This document shows positions 23,115 through 34,434 of a stretch of DNA of 64,000 nt, piece by piece. A program made the translations under genes and the position numbers. The notes beneath the pieces were generated by a model. That model was given only the letters and a program-made list of their open reading frames with translations. It had not been told where the DNA came from and ran no database searches. Source of the stretch: Monosporascus cannonballus (Eukaryota; Ascomycota; Sordariomycetes; Xylariales); assembly GCA_004154925.1 (NCBI GenBank), contig QJNS01000020.1, positions 310,001-374,000 on the forward strand, given 5' to 3'. Numbering within the stretch: position 1 is the stretch's first letter; every line of letters begins with the position of its first letter.

Positions 23115-23776
23115 TTTAAATAGGCGTTTATGAAAATTAAGAGTATTAAATTGTACGGACTTATACCAATCGAAATTAAATGGGCAATTATCTGCCTTTC
23201 GAATATAAGAACGCCTGCGGTTTTTACTGTTTTTATACAGTACCTTTAATTTGCTCTAGAGATCTCTTTTTCTAAAGGCGTTAAAATAGAATCGTTTATC
23301 TCTGTTAATACTCTTGGCGAAAAATAATTGGTTTTTTTCGCCTTTTTCCAGGCCTCCTAATAACGTTTTACCTTATTTACTACGTTATTAGTTCGTTTCA
23401 GCTTAACGTTTTTTTCGTAATAAGGTATTTAGTAACCCTGGTATTAATTTATAAAAATAATTAAGAGCAAAACGTTTATTATCTCGATTATTTTCCGAGT
23501 TAAAAACGTCCGTAAACTTTGTATTATAAATGAGAAGCTTTTATTTAATATAAAAGTCTAACAGCAATTAATCGAATCGTTATTATAATTTTATAAATCG
23601 TTTTTTATATTCTTTATCGAAAAAATTAAGATTTTCGTAACTTTTTCTAATAAAAATTTATAAATCTTTTATTTTTAATTTTTTTTCCTAATTAAAGTAT
23701 TTAAACATAACGCGGTATAATCGTTAAACGTTCGCAATAAAAACGTTCATATGGCCTATAGCCATTTAAATATAAA

Positions 23777-24026
23777 TGTAAGATAACGCAGCCCCCTATA
23801 GCCAAAAGAGCTAGAACAGGACCCCATATATATCCTGATAAGACGTCTCCAAATATCAAGAAAAGTAACTAGTTGCTGATACAGAGCAGAAGGGTTTGGA
23901 ATTGCTGACCTTTTAGTATTGTAGCTAGCGTCGCATCCTCGCTTATCTCACAATTATTCCAAACCCTAATTGGGATTTGGACACCCTAATCCACTTTATA
24001 AGGACTAGGCTGTACACATCATCACA
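23777..24026. mobile_element. 250-bp insertion with TG...CA ends, a rearranged relative of the 129-bp element
   Basis: Starts TGTAAGATAACGCAG and ends ACATCATCACA, with ATAAA at 23772-23776 and 24027-24031. It is GC-balanced inside a RIP-mutated gypsy element, so it looks young or RIP-spared. 23887-23952 is an inverted copy of the first 65 bp of the 129-bp element, and 23953-24001 is a direct copy of its middle. ATAAA is a weak duplication in AT-rich DNA, so the exact ends are less sure than for other elements. Confidence 0.65.
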
Positions 24027-24619
24027 ATAAATAAAAGCATTTCGTCTTAACTTTTCGGCGTAAATTTCCGTAATAATTTTTATTTAATTTTTTTAATCGA
24101 CGTTCGTTTGGAAAATTTCGAGTAATTATAACGTAATATTTGTTTATCGCCTTTAAGCTTTTATAACGATATCGTAATTAATTTATAATACTTTAATTCT
24201 TTTAATTTATATTATTATTTATTAGTTAATTAATTATTAAAATAATTTCGAATATTATTTGCTTTATGAATAGTTAATTTCCAAAATCCAATTATTATTA
24301 AAAAGTTTAATTTTTTTTTATTTTAAATTTTGGAACGTAATTATTATATTATATTTATTTTCTGACCGTTTAGCTAACGGTTGTCGAAACGTATTCTTAT
24401 TATATATAAAGTAATTCGGAATTCCGAAGATTATAATCCTTTGCCTATTAGAGCTTTATTATAGATTTTTTTTTACCTATTCTCGTACCCTGATCGATCG
24501 TTCGTCGATTAGGTTCCGATTGGCGGTTTTTTCGACTGGTAACTTAAGTCCGTTTTATAATCAGCGGGTTTTGCTTTTGGTGGTTATCGCGTTATTTTTT
24601 ATAATAAAAATAAAAGAAT

Positions 24620-24826
24620 TGTAAAATAATAAATAGTTATGAGTTTAGATAAGGTAATTTCCGACCAGTCGCAAAACGTATTCTAAGAAGTAAGTGTATT
24701 GGGTTATTTCTATCTGGCGTTTTCTATTAGCTGCCAGATAGTAGATTTATACTAGTAAGTAGGTCGGTGGCTAATCGGTGGCTGGTCGGCTACCAGGCTT
24801 ATCCTCATAAGGGCTGTATTCTTATA
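24620..24826 (-). repeat. 5' LTR of the 17108-24826 gypsy element
   Basis: 207 bp, starts TGTAAAATAATAAATAG and ends TTCTTATA, followed by the target duplication AATCC. Its middle is less RIP-mutated than the ends. Confidence 0.9.
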
Positions 24827-25224
24827 AATCCTTTTTTAAATTATTTATTTTTCGATTTTTAAAACCTTATAAAATAATATCATCATATTTTAAAGTTTTT
24901 TATTTCACGAAATTTGTCTAAGATTTAGCATTAATTTGAGCGTTAATATTAATAATATATTATTCGAAAAATAAAATTATTTAAATATCTTTAAAAATGT
25001 CAGCGTCGAAAATATTTAACTTGATAAAATACTAAATTTTTCGCTAAAAAACGTTATAGCGTAAAACGAAATATTAATTAAAATAATTAGAACGATTTTT
25101 AAAAATAATATTATTAAATATAAAATTATCTAATATATTAATAGAAATATAGTTATTAATTAATCAAAAATGTAATTAATTTAATTATAATTATTTTACA
25201 AATTTAAAATAGTTAGTTTATAAT

Positions 25225-25411
25225 TCTTATAATTAAGTTAATCGGTAAATAAAGTAATATAAAATATAAAAAGTAATAATTATCTAGATAAAATTAAGCT
25301 TTAGGAAGCAGTAACTAGGAAGCTCTCTATATACTGTAGGCGCGCCGGGATAAAGTTTTTCCGGGGTACTGGGAGCTTGAGGACTAACGTAGATACCTAT
25401 ATTCCACGACA
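25225..25411 (-). repeat. right (5') LTR of the 10994-25411 element
   Basis: 187 bp. The left part is strongly RIP-mutated and the right part (CTCTCTATATACTG ... TTCCACGACA) is almost unmutated, so mutation is graded toward the element interior. Confidence 0.85.
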
Positions 25412-25814
25412 ACAGGCTAGTTACTCATGGACTCTCAACATGTACATATCATGGGCTGCGAAGAAAGTTGGCGAGGCAGTGTTGTCCAATGGCGATATGC
25501 CGACCCCGTTCGGAGGATGACTTTCTCCACACTCAGTGGCCGTGACTTAAAGTCTGGGGTAAACGTTGCATGCGGAGGCATACTCCAAAAGTAGAATAGT
25601 TTCATTTTAATAATCGTATCTGGGGTCAGGGATGTTCTATGTGGCGTGCCTTGTCTGATAAAAATGTTAAGTCATTATTCTCATTTCGTAATACCAAGCC
25701 GAGGGAGAGCTGACATAAGCTATGATCTGTGATGGTCTAGTCATATAGTCATCTATGCAACGGCATTGGCAATACCGACACCCAGGAGGGACACAAATCC
25801 CGCCGTTGACGACA
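25412..25814. other. host sequence after the retroelement, no confident gene
   Basis: GC-balanced. From 25412 a + strand frame is open to a TGA near 25520 (SYSWTLNMYISWAAKKVGEA, then VLSNGDMPTPFGG). It starts right at the insertion edge and has no visible start, so it could be the 3' end of an interrupted exon or chance. Nothing else is supported. Confidence 0.3.
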
Positions 25815-25822
25815 CCTGATAG

Positions 25823-26106
25823 TAGGGCGAGGGAATACCCACCATGCACTTTTACCCACGGACCCGTGGGAATTTTAACCTACTCATCAGTACCCACGTT
25901 AACATACGATGACGACAACGACATTAACAATTATATCGGTAATTATATTAATATGTATATTAATAAATATATTAATAATTATATATATTTCTTTTACCGT
26001 CGATAATTTTTGAAATACGCTTTAATTTATAAAAATTCCCATAGGTGACCCGTGGGAATTTTTTTTTCTGCGTGGGTGACCCACGGGTACCCATTCCCTC
26101 GCCCTA
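25823..26106. mobile_element. hAT-type MITE, 284 bp
   Basis: Terminal inverted repeats start TAGGGCGAGGGAAT at both ends and the element is flanked by a perfect 8-bp duplication, CCTGATAG (25815-25822 and 26107-26114). An 8-bp duplication with a TAGGG start is the hAT signature. Inside the ends are further short inverted CCCACGGG/CCCGTGGG blocks, then a central AT-rich stretch of about 90 bp. No transposase is present. Short open frames crossing it are not genes. Confidence 0.93.
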
Positions 26107-26114
26107 CCTGATAG

Positions 26115-26721
26115 CGGCCGTAGAAAGGTTACCGCTACGACGGCCCCAGCGAGAATGGGGGAAAGCACTGGCGGGAATTTTCCACGTAACTATAGTTTCT
26201 CTCCTTTTTACAAACACTCGTATCTGAAGCAGCTGATGGGGCCCTTAAGATGAGTGATTAAGGGGTTTGAAGAGGCCGGTTGCGGAACACTATTTGCCCC
26301 GAAAACCGCCAGGTAAGATGTTCTAGTTGATTTTTTTTAAAAAAAATTGTTCCCTTTGATTCCCCGAAATGGCCCATAGTCTAATCTACGCGGTCCAAGG
26401 TGCTCCAGCACTGCACACGGCGCATCCAGGGGAATCTGTCTGCTAACCTCCTCGTGACGGTATCTACTATCCACCATTATCGATTTTGCTGATACCACTT
26501 GGATTACATGAACTGAGATTCTGCGCCCGAGGCTGCACTTGGAATTATAGTACTTTTAGCTTAGGTTATTTCATATACAAGCCCCTTCCCCTCTCAACGA
26601 GAAACAGGGCCTGTCCTGTTAAGGAACCCTATTCGTGAATCATGACCTGTTTCCTGACTGTGGAGACGTGGGATCCTCGACTTCGTAAGTCTTGATATGT
26701 TCACGCTGAATCTCATGGGCT
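26115..26721. other. intergenic, no gene seen
   Basis: GC-balanced spacer between the MITE and the 2EXR gene stop codon, with a T/A run near 26331-26347. It should contain the 3' end of the 2EXR transcript. Confidence 0.4.
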
Positions 26722-27723
26722 TCATTGAACCACACAACCCGTGGAATACCGCCTCGGCACAACACTGACGCTTGGACGGACTTCAACACAAGCCAGGATC
26801 CCCGTTGTCGCCTGCAAGCGGCCTTTACTGATCCCGGGACGAGTGAAGAGGTTTTTTGCCGTTAGCGAATCCCAGTCGTTGCGAAGCGAGAACAGCAGCT
26901 CGAGCGGGCTGGAACCTAGCATGAAATCGGCGTCCGCGTTTCCACGCACCTCGTAGTATCTCCGGCCACTGCACTCGAAATCCGGCGGCCCCCTGACCTT
27001 TTCGAGGTCGGTGTCTGGATCGCGTAACTTTAAAGTCTTGTCGATGAGGTAGAATCGCCCGGCGCCCTCGACGCAGGCAACTTCGTGGACCGCGTCTAGC
27101 AGGCTCTCCGCGAAGAAGTACCAGTTCGGACCGGCGCAGGCTAAATCGTCCGGATCGTACTCGATACCCAGCTTGATGCCGCCGCCGCCGGGAGTAGGCA
27201 GCAGTCCCGGTAGCCGGTTAATGTGACTTGCACACCGCATCGTTTGATCCATGGGGGGTCTCGCGATGTCCAAGTCGAGGGGCCGCATGATCAGGAGGTC
27301 TAAGCTCCGATTGATAGCGTAAGGCCGCCGGTCGATCCGCTTGCCCGTCTGGACATCGGCATTGAAAAATGTGTAATTACCCCCTTTTAGACATCTCTGT
27401 GCGACCTCTCTCGATTCACGGCAAGTAAACCACAGTGCGCTGTCGGTCAGGTATGCTGAGAGATGGGTATCGGTCCAATCCGTCCGCTCGACCCAAGGGA
27501 CGCTCGGTGTGAAGAACTGAACATTGGTAGGTCTGCTCAAGCTCATCCGCCGTGCGGAGTTTGTGGTCTCTAGCTGGTTCTGTTCCGTGTGACCCAAACG
27601 TGCGCCGAAAATGTGCACTGAGGGCTTTTTAGGATCAGGAAGGGCATATTCCCAGATCGCCTGTCTCAACTCAGGGGGTAGCAAACTAAAGGTGTGAAAA
27701 GTCTTGAGCCGTGCCATTATCAT
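26722..27723 (-). CDS. 2EXR domain protein (fungal, function unknown), single exon
   Basis: 333 aa, no intron needed. Residues 9-39 (FHTFSLLPPELRQAIWEYAL followed by a VHIF strand) are the signature start of the fungal 2EXR family, and residues 100-107 (TCRESREV) are its second landmark. The family is widespread and often expanded in filamentous fungi; its biochemical role is not established. The rest has a Gly-rich loop (TPGGGG, about 175-180) and a late RYYEVRG segment. No signal peptide or membrane segment is visible. The first Met is at 27723 and a second (MARLK) is two codons later; either could be used. The frame is intact, with codon use like the neighbouring host genes. Confidence 0.85.
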   Translation of the reverse strand: MIMARLKTFHTFSLLPPELRQAIWEYALPDPKKPSVHIFGARLGHTEQNQLETTNSARRMSLSRPTNVQFFTPSVPWVERTDWTDTHLSAYLTDSALWFTCRESREVAQRCLKGGNYTFFNADVQTGKRIDRRPYAINRSLDLLIMRPLDLDIARPPMDQTMRCASHINRLPGLLPTPGGGGIKLGIEYDPDDLACAGPNWYFFAESLLDAVHEVACVEGAGRFYLIDKTLKLRDPDTDLEKVRGPPDFECSGRRYYEVRGNADADFMLGSSPLELLFSLRNDWDSLTAKNLFTRPGISKGRLQATTGILACVEVRPSVSVVPRRYSTGCVVQ

Positions 27724-28454
27724 CTAGAATACTCATACAGAGATCGCCAAACGGAATGGTGACGAAATCTTGCGTAGTACAGCTCAGGATTGGATAGAAA
27801 GCAAAGTATATTGGGCACGATCCTATTCACTGCTCAAATTTCGCATATCTCAGCTTCGATGTCGGAGAACTGCGGGATATGGTTGGAGATGATGTGGCCC
27901 TTCGAGCTCGAGATAAACTCCGTATACTCCGATTTGTTGAGCAGAGTGGTAGGTGCCAGCACAAAACATCCCACACAACTAGGTAATGCACATTCCTTAT
28001 CGCCTTACATCAAGTAAACTCTCAATTTGTCATCAACCAATTTGCAACCGACCAGTCATATAGCACAGCCTTTGCATCGTTGCGAGCAAGTCTATTCAAT
28101 ACTCAAATTCTGTAATATCTAGCGCCGTAATGGACATAGATTGAGACGGTCAGTAACGCATTAAAGGCTGCATTGCGGGGGGTTCTCAAGTCATGATCTT
28201 CCTGGATTATATGGCCGGATGCGGCGTCCTGTGGGGCCCCGTGGATTGAATTCAAGGGGTTGCAAAACGCCAACGAAGGCGTGGTATCTTTGATGGAGGT
28301 GTATAAGCCCGTCTCCTTTCTTGCAAGGAAACGGTTCCGGACCCGAAGAAACCAGCTTCGATTCCTGGGCACGCCAATTTTTTTTTTCAACTTTTTATTA
28401 TTTTCATCCTCGAACCTCCCTTTTCGCGTCCCCCCTCGCCCCAGGCCCCGAGTC
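27724..28454. other. intergenic, no gene seen
   Basis: Promoter side of the 2EXR gene. Short open frames here lack family features or codon continuity, and I do not call them. Confidence 0.4.
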
Positions 28455-28475
28455 TTTTTTTTTTTTTTTTTTTTT

Positions 28476-28513
<38 letters not shown>
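28455..28513. repeat. 59-bp poly(T) tract
   Basis: 22 T, one A, then 36 T. Read on the - strand it is a long poly(A) tract. It may be a retroposon tail or simple slippage; no upstream element or target duplication was found. Confidence 0.9.
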
Positions 28514-28516
<3 letters not shown>

Positions 28517-29862
28517 TTTCTTGGAGACGGGGGCCTTTATCATTTTCATCGCCCCCTTCCTTGCCCCTTATTTAATACCTCAGTAGGGGTCAATAAAATC
28601 CTGTGAACAGCGATTCCACTACGTCGACGCGTCTACAAGATGAAGATAGTCCTGACGACGGGATAGACCAAGCTCGGCCTTGGCATTCAGGGGTAACAAC
28701 CAACCAACCCAATATAGAAAGCCAATTCACACGGATAATCCAGGCACGACGTATAACGGCCCCCGGCCGTAGAAGAAAAGAATGAATCCCGTTCCCAATC
28801 TGACTCCACCTCTGTTACGCTCGGTAACTTGCGATAGCCGCTGTGCCCGCGACGCCGCGCCGCCTCCCTCGAGCACCCGAGAGTGCGCATAGGGCAATGC
28901 CACGCTTCTCTTCGTGCGACGTGAAGAGTAAGTACACATGAGCGAGGAATAAGAGAGACGGGGTGTTAGGAACATTAGCGTCTTGACTCGTGAGAATGGG
29001 AGCTCGCGGACGCCTTCGTCTAGCCCGCGCGCAGGGGGGCGGCGACGACTTCTTTCGACTACAAGGTCACGCTTGGTGCTCCGGTCCGACGGGTGCATCA
29101 TAACGGGCTCTAGCCCCATCGCCCTCGATTACACGTAGTTTGAGGGTGGTGATCAAATAGTGGGTTCCTGGGGTTTCAAAACAAGCCAACACGCGCCGCA
29201 GTCATGTCAACGTTCTATGGAGGTAGAGTACGTACTTCAAATGGTAATTAATATTATCTTGCGGGCGTCGCAGAGTTAATTATTCAATATATATACGCTG
29301 CGTCATTATGTCGTGACGTTTGGGTTGGTCGGTTACCCCTCCAGCTGATGAAGCCCTATCCAATGCATTCCTCATCTGGTATTAACATTACCTGGCGATC
29401 GCCAGGACGGTACTCTCTATTAATTGGCTGTAACACATCCGCCGTCTCTCTCCGGACGACGAACCACCAGTAAGAGCGGTCGAAGACAGCGAGTCCGGAA
29501 TCTCGGGCTCTGCGTAAATAGTGAAGTTATGCGGCGACATCGTCATCTAGGCATCATATCTACAGTAGAATGATATGGCCAGAGGCTGGGTGGATTTTTG
29601 GGCCTCCTTTCTCCAGGTATCGTCCTAGCTTCTTGATATTGGGCTCAGCAGGTCTGACTGGTGACCAGCCTCCTTCCTGTGGGCCTTAGGTCTCCAAATC
29701 ACCGCGGAAAAAGAGCCTCGTGGGTGAACTTCTTATTATTGTTATCATCACGTGGGGCTCCGCTGAAGTAGGGGGGTCCAGAAGTCCATTTCCCACGCTG
29801 AATAATCCTCGGGTGTCTGCTTGAAGAATCAGCCCTAGTTGCTAGGTGATCAATTACTTTCC
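28514..29862. other. region without a confident gene
   Basis: GC-balanced to GC-rich. A 130-codon - strand frame at 29119-28727 is basic and low in hydrophobic core patterns, and it overlaps other open frames, as expected of GC-rich noncoding DNA. I recognise no family. The part from about 29120 to 29860 shows no coding signal. It lies downstream of the Zn2Cys6 regulator. Confidence 0.3.
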
Positions 29863-32262
29863 TCAGTTACATACCATGTCGGAAACGTCCGGCGACATCA
29901 CGAAGGGGGAAGAATGGTTCGCGGCATCCAAAGTTGTCGGCATAGCGTTTGAGGGAAAACTCGGCGGTGGGGTTACCGTCTGAAAAGGTAAAGATTTAGA
30001 ATAAACACTCTCCATTGTGGTCTGGGCTGTCCACTTACCGGCATGGATGCAATACTTTCCTGGTTTAAACGTATCGCTTGCAAGCCGGCATCGAGAATGG
30101 CTTGCATGCCTTGCTTGATCCTTTCCCTCTTCTGCTCGGGGGTCCCTCCGATGCAGGTACTGAGAACAACAGTCAAAGCGATCAGGTCCTTAGTGTCTGT
30201 TCCTATTTCCCGGATGCGTCGGACCATGCTCTCTAGAATTTCTTCCACCTTCCTCTTCAATCTCGGAACAGAGAGCAGAATCGAGCTTTCACATGCGACT
30301 ACACATGCATCCTCGATCGAGTCGGACTTTGTACTAGAGCTCCAAGGAGACGACCGCGGGGACGACATGCGCGGGGAGGACATGTTGGGGCTTGCATGCT
30401 GGATATAATAACAGACACTAAAAGCAGCTTGCAGGAGGTCCTGCTTGAGGACTAGATGGCTGAGATGCCAAGCATGCGCATACCCTGGGGAGGTGGGGTC
30501 CATCTCGTCCAAGTAGGAGAGCAATATCATAGAAGACCTTAGGTACCCGGTCATGATCTGCTGAGGGGCATCCTGAGTACCGAGGGCGAATGGCCTGTAT
30601 AATGCCAGCAGGGGTCTACGGCAGTGCATGTCCATGATAACTCGCGTCATCCATTGCCGATGCTTCCCGCTCGCGTCGGCGGGGTTCGTGTGGGGGAGGA
30701 TGTATCGGACTTCGTCAAAGCAGCGCTCTAATTCCTTGCCAAGGTCTAGTACTTCCCGGTAATCGCGCAAGCTGTCAATCCGGTTCAGTGTATCTGCAAC
30801 CTTGAAGCGCCCAGGCATTGTGCTCGCGGCAAAGACCTGAATCCGACAGTCCGTATCTTGTTCAATCGGTTTGGATTCGGGTAGCTCTATCATATCAGGC
30901 CACAAGTCCTCATCGTTGATGTTTCTCGGAGGCCGACAAGTAAAATCCCCGTGCCTGATGCTACAGGGAAGGTTGCACTGTGTTGACATCTGGATATCGA
31001 ATTCAAGTATCGTATACCACATCCTCCTTCTGATCTCGGCCCAGAAAGGGGAGATTTTCTGTCCAAATTCTGAAGGGTCTCTATGCAGCCCCATAGTCAT
31101 TGCCATGCGAACGATGAGGCCTAGGTGAGTCCAAGATTCCTGATTGTGCGGCTTAATCATCCGTTGGGCGGCCAGCTGGAGAACCTCACACTGCAGTGTA
31201 CTGAACTCGGCGAGTTGTTTTCCCCGCAGACTGTCAAGCCAGGTCCTCACCAGAGCACAAGCCGTAGGAATGTGGACGCCGTCCCTGTCAGGGGATAACC
31301 CCTTGCCCGGCCCGATAAAGCGATACCCAATACACAGGATAGAGAGTAATTGCGGTAAAAACACATCAGGTAGAGGTTGACCCTGCCAATACATATTATA
31401 CTGATGCATGAAGGTCGGAACGTGAGTCATGCGGAAAATGGTTTCAGTGCCGCGGATATAGACTTGAACAAGTTGGTCGCACACTGCCTTCCTCGGTAAG
31501 ATATCGGCCATACGCTTCTGTATAGGTGTCACCGAGTCGACGAACACGGTCATCGGTGTAGTGGCTCTGATGTATTCCTTCTGTAGACTTGTATGGACCT
31601 TCTGGATGTTGACGAATAGTTCCCAGATATCAGCAGGTTTGTTCCTATTAAACATAAAATCCTTCGCCTCGTCAAACTGGAACGTAGTGAGTGCATGTCC
31701 TGAACCTTCATGCGGCACCTATGACGCACCAGATTAAGTAGGACGCGGGTACTCATCTGTCCGAAGTATCTTGTTTGGACACCCTCTTTCACTGTTAGGC
31801 TGCGGATCGTAAGTGGCTCTGCAGCGGGGCGTTGCTGTCCCGTGCAGGCCTCTAACGGGCCGTGGGAGCTATTCGCAAGTAACATTCTTTCCAGTCGCTC
31901 AAGTCTTGCTCCATGGTCCTCAAGCACCGCTGTGTTTGATTGGGACAGCGATAAAGTTTCGGGATAGCGCGCGGTCGAACCTTGCGCGGCCGACGAACAG
32001 CCCCGTTTCGAGATCTTCCCTGGCGATTCAGCATCTGAACCGTCTGACAGGCTTGCAGGATCGCCGTCTGCGGCGTAGCGACATGCGCGCTGTGACTTCT
32101 GACACTGTGAACACGGCAGGAGCCGGTCACAACGAAGTTTACGCCTCCGGCATTCGACCTAGGACGCAAGAGTCAGTTGTTACCAATTCTACATACCGCT
32201 TGCCGATGTATGCACCAGCCCAAAGGCTGCCCCTGGTCCTCATCGAGTGAACGTCCGCACAT
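29863..32262 (-). CDS. Zn2Cys6 transcription factor with fungal-specific TF domain, four exons
   Basis: Nuclear regulator of 749 aa in my model. Exons are 32262-32197, 32158-31730, 31676-30039 and 29979-29863, with GT-AG introns of 38, 53 and 59 bp, all phase 0. The zinc cluster reads CRRRKLRCDRLLPCSQCQKS with a further Cys at residue 48; Cys are at 25, 32, 38, 41 and 48. The first Cys expected at 22 is Ala in this model, so exon 1 may be wrong. A Ser-rich linker and the coiled-coil-like DHGARLERLERMLL follow. The fungal TF domain covers roughly 200-500 (FRMTHVPTFMHQY; GLIVRMAMTMGLHRDP; RRRMWYTILEFDIQ). The tail after the last intron is short. The target pathway is unknown; no biosynthetic cluster lies beside it. 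Confidence 0.82.
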
Positions 32263-34278
32263 TAAGGAAAAGGTAGGTCTCGCGCCCATATAAATCACGC
32301 AGGGGGATCCCGAACGTCAACTTACACATGACTTGACAGGTCGCGGGCGCTTTACGCTCCGCTGAGCCCCTCCGACTACGGTATTAACGTTAGACGGACT
32401 GTTGTTATTACTCCCCGGAAACGATATAGGTGACAGGTCATTGTCAGCCATGGGAGACTCGAAATCGGATGCGCGATCAAAGTGTCCGGCACGATAGCAG
32501 TATGAACACTCGCGTAGACCTGGGGCATGTGGGATATGCTAGACACAACTAGGGCCGAGAGCGAAAACAGCCGTGACCCACACCGGACAAAAGCTAGAGT
32601 GCCAACCTGATATCATACACACATCAAGCGTACAGTAGGAGGAGAAGAGGTCGAAGTGTATGATGACGGAAAAGGTCTGACAAACTAAGTATGATATCAG
32701 AAGCGGCCGACGAGGGGGAAGACGGATCAGGGAATGAGAGATACCGCTTTGCAAATCTGCATTAATTCGAGATGGGGAAAGAGTACGGATACTTGGCCGT
32801 CGGGCCGCGCGTAGCTAAGACTAACAGGTTTAGGCCGGAGCCGAAGCAAAGCTGGAGAGATCCAAATCCAAATTGGCTCTAACGTTAGGGGCCACGTGAT
32901 TCAAGTGTCAGGACTCAACCGAAGGAGTCGCGTATCGAAGTGGAAATGAGAAATATCGCCAAGTTCCCCATTTTCTTCGCTAGAAGACTCTGAGACAATC
33001 CAAGGGCCTGAATACAGCCCTATGTCAAGCTTCGGTAGGCTTGGTGCTAAGTAAACGATCGCGCTACCAAGTCTACCTTAGCAAGGTACATAGCATTACT
33101 GGATGAAACAAAATTACTGAGGAGCACGCTAAGCTCAATATGCCATTGCGAAACGGACCGTGGCAGCGGGCAGAGGGCTATTTCGAGAAGCTCGCGCCGA
33201 ACCCCATCGCTGCAACAGGGAAAGAAGCGACATGTCTCGGCCGAAAGGGGGGCCCATTATCCATTGGCCCCCAAATGTAACAATCCTTGGTGGAATATCT
33301 CGTGGAGACATGCACCGCTAACCCATTTTTGGCTCTGATTATATATCGAGTGGTAGGGGTGCAGCACCATGACATAGAAGATTGTTCCCTTATGCGGCTA
33401 AGAACCCCGATTCTGTCACCGAGCTGACGACGACGGCTTTTATTCACCAAATGACGATCCACGCCTTCTCGAATTACTGTCTTGCGGAATTGCTGTAAGT
33501 TAGGTCCACCTCGTGCTGGCTCTCCCTACCGGGACCTGTACACTGTACGGAGTAAATTCGCTATACGTCTTTACACTCACTGTACTACTACAACATGTGC
33601 TCGACCTTGTGGAAACCCATAGCCGTGCCAGGCCCTCTTCTCTTGATCGAATATGTGTATGTTGGTTTAGGAAATTTGAGGACGCTTCACTGAGCTGGTC
33701 ATGGCACTACGCTACATTCAAAGTACATGCACGTGTTTGATAACAGCTACTAATCTCCATCGATAACTATGGATGGAGAATTCGGGAATATTCTGACTAA
33801 GCACCCACCCCCTGCGACAAGATGCTTTTCGCCGATGCAGCTGGCCATCTGGGGTTCTCAAGAAACGTAAGCCGTGGGTGAAAGTTTATATACTAGTAGG
33901 TACTAGCAACACGTGCTCTATGGAACAACATTGACGAGTAATATTTTTAGTACTTATAGTGGAGAGTCAAAGTTACATAACCCCTGGTTATTAGGCTCTT
34001 CTAGCGTCCGTAGTTTGGGCGTACCTACATGCCACCACGTCTACATACGAAATACCTTGACAGGTACTCTGATACAACCCCTTCGCAAGTGTCGCAAATG
34101 GATAATACACATTTGAGAACAGATGAGATTTGGCCGACATTGCGTGTATCTACTGTAAGTACTGTGCACACAGGCCGATTCCCGGGTTACCGACAAATGA
34201 GATAGACATGTTCTTTGCTGGCCCTCTGCCTATTTGCTCCTATTTCTACAGCAAGATCTAGCTTATGGGAAAACTTGG
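32263..34278. other. intergenic, no gene seen
   Basis: About 2 kb between the regulator start and the Tc1 insertion. It should hold the regulator promoter. Several short open frames exist but none shows family features, and I found no repeat boundaries. Confidence 0.4.
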
Positions 34279-34434
34279 TAAAATTACTGCGCGTTGAAAA
34301 TTGTGCACACCCCACTTCGCGCGACGCCAACGCGGTTTTAAGCCGCGTTCTCTTTAACTACCCTTATTTTTAACCTTTAATAACTTAACAATATGGCGTC
34401 TCCTAGAAAAAATTAAGTAAGACCTTAATCGGCA

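Larger units (their letters stand above)
17108..24826 (-). mobile_element. Ty3/gypsy retrotransposon, RIP-mutated, 7.7 kb
   Basis: Direct LTRs of 207 bp lie at 17108-17314 and 24620-24826, with AATCC at 17103-17107 and 24827-24831. On the - strand, in order: gag zinc knuckle (23114-23073, Cys/His changed to Tyr by G-to-A and C-to-T), reverse transcriptase block (TVMLFGLINAP near 21930), and integrase core (20079-19852, VILMIVDRFTKL, the only longer open stretch). The order gag-RT-integrase is that of gypsy elements. The element lies within the 10994 element and carries a 250-bp insertion at 23777-24026. Confidence 0.92.
10994..25411 (-). mobile_element. RIP-mutated LTR retrotransposon (probably Ty1/copia), with nested insertions
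   Basis: This whole AT-rich block is one insertion. It is bounded by direct 187-bp LTRs (10994-11180 and 25225-25411) and by ACAGA (10989-10993) against ACAGG (25412-25416), which differ by one G-to-A transition. Nested inside are a Tc1 relic (14996-16521) and a gypsy element (17108-24826). Without these the element is about 5.2 kb, a copia-like size. The internal sequence next to 25225 aligns with that beyond the 55290 LTR and holds a GGTAT-containing primer-site-like stretch, so the sense strand is -. I found no readable protein motif in its own internal sequence, which is heavily RIP-mutated, so the superfamily is an inference from size and LTR type. Confidence 0.85.

Noticed and set aside
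25755..26006. 83-codon + strand frame ending in Asn/Tyr/Ile-rich text
   Set aside because: It lies across the left end and AT-rich core of the hAT-type MITE; not a gene.
28330..28513. Possible tRNA-derived SINE: a CTTCGATTCC block followed by the poly(T) tract
   Set aside because: No convincing A box at the right distance, no cloverleaf and no target duplication.
28727..29119. 130-codon - strand frame in a GC-rich region
   Set aside because: Basic, Arg/Ser-rich, overlapped by other open frames, no family features, and no intron or start support.
33178..34116. Several 67-94-codon frames between the regulator and the Tc1 element
   Set aside because: No family features, no consistent codon use and no signal peptide or splice support.
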